DNA of 7,457 nucleotides from CAUZRD01 sp963582255 (lineage in GTDB: Bacteria > Pseudomonadota > Alphaproteobacteria > Rhizobiales > TMED25). Under the pieces are notes generated by a model, which worked only from the letters and a program-made list of their open reading frames with translations, did not search any database and was not told where the DNA came from. The DNA is taken from contig CAUZRD010000103.1 of NCBI GenBank assembly GCA_963582255.1, positions 1 to 7,457 on the forward strand, in the 5' to 3' direction. The position numbers and the translations under genes are program-made. Shown here one piece after another: positions 7,397 to 7,457 of this stretch (position 1 is the stretch's first letter; every line of letters begins with the position of its first letter).

Positions 7397-7402
7397 TACT
7401 GG

Positions 7403-7407
7403 CCTCT
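7403..7407 (-). promoter_or_regulatory. ribosome binding site of gltB
   Basis: On the minus strand the sequence reads AAAAGAGG, 6 bases before the ATG at 7394-7396. This fits a strong Shine-Dalgarno site and confirms the gltB start, giving a 24-residue leader ahead of the catalytic cysteine. Confidence 0.85.
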
Positions 7408-7457
7408 TTTATGGTCTCGTTTGGTCAGTGGTTGATCAGCCCCACCAACAGGTCCGA

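Noticed and set aside
6353..7435. Two short plus-strand open frames opposite the 5' part of gltB
   Set aside because: They show low-complexity shadow translation with no ribosome binding site of note and no family resemblance.
7397..7457. gltB promoter, NtrC site or sigma-54 promoter
   Set aside because: The visible 61 bases contain TGATCA and a loose TTGGT/ACCAA inverted pair. There is no acceptable -35/-10 pair, no GG-N10-GC sigma-54 core at a sensible place and no full NtrC palindrome. The promoter is probably beyond the window.

Overview
The window looks like a piece of chromosome from an alphaproteobacterium of moderate G+C content. The main evidence is the glutamate synthase large subunit. 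Its glutaminase-domain strings, such as KLAHPYRMVAHNGEINTLRG and SDTACFDNAL, match my memory of the Rhizobiales/Rhodospirillales-type enzyme rather than the E. coli type. No database search was possible, so a marine or other low-GC alphaproteobacterial lineage is only a guess.

Layout. (1) Positions 1-687, plus strand: the C-terminal part of a TauE/SafE-family membrane permease, cut by the left edge. (2) Positions 688-1285: a 598-base gap with no credible protein gene, lying between two convergent genes. (3) Positions 1286-2716, minus strand: gltD, the small (beta) subunit of NADPH-dependent glutamate synthase. (4) Positions 2765-7396, minus strand: gltB, the large (alpha) subunit, complete. 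(5) Positions 7397-7457: the start of the gltB upstream region, holding a clear ribosome binding site but no promoter I can support.

gltB and gltD form a standard two-gene operon, transcribed right to left with a 48-base spacer. Together they encode the GOGAT half of the GS-GOGAT ammonium assimilation cycle. GltD passes electrons from NADPH to GltB. GltB strips ammonia from glutamine and adds it to 2-oxoglutarate to give two glutamates. All expected cofactor motifs are intact in both proteins. The permease fragment has no evident functional link to the operon.

The unexplained part is the gap. About 240 bases (841-1080) are clearly richer in G+C (61% by hand count) and contain many complementary segments. 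A 13-of-14-pair helix joins 854-867 to 1061-1074 and encloses a set of nested hairpins. Several of these have G-U pairs that work only on the plus strand. One further helix would make a pseudoknot. Five copies of GGTCC lie in the same stretch. I interpret this as a candidate structured noncoding RNA of about 220 nt on the plus strand, possibly with alternative folds. I could not match it to any RNA family I know. It is a hypothesis that needs covariance or expression evidence.
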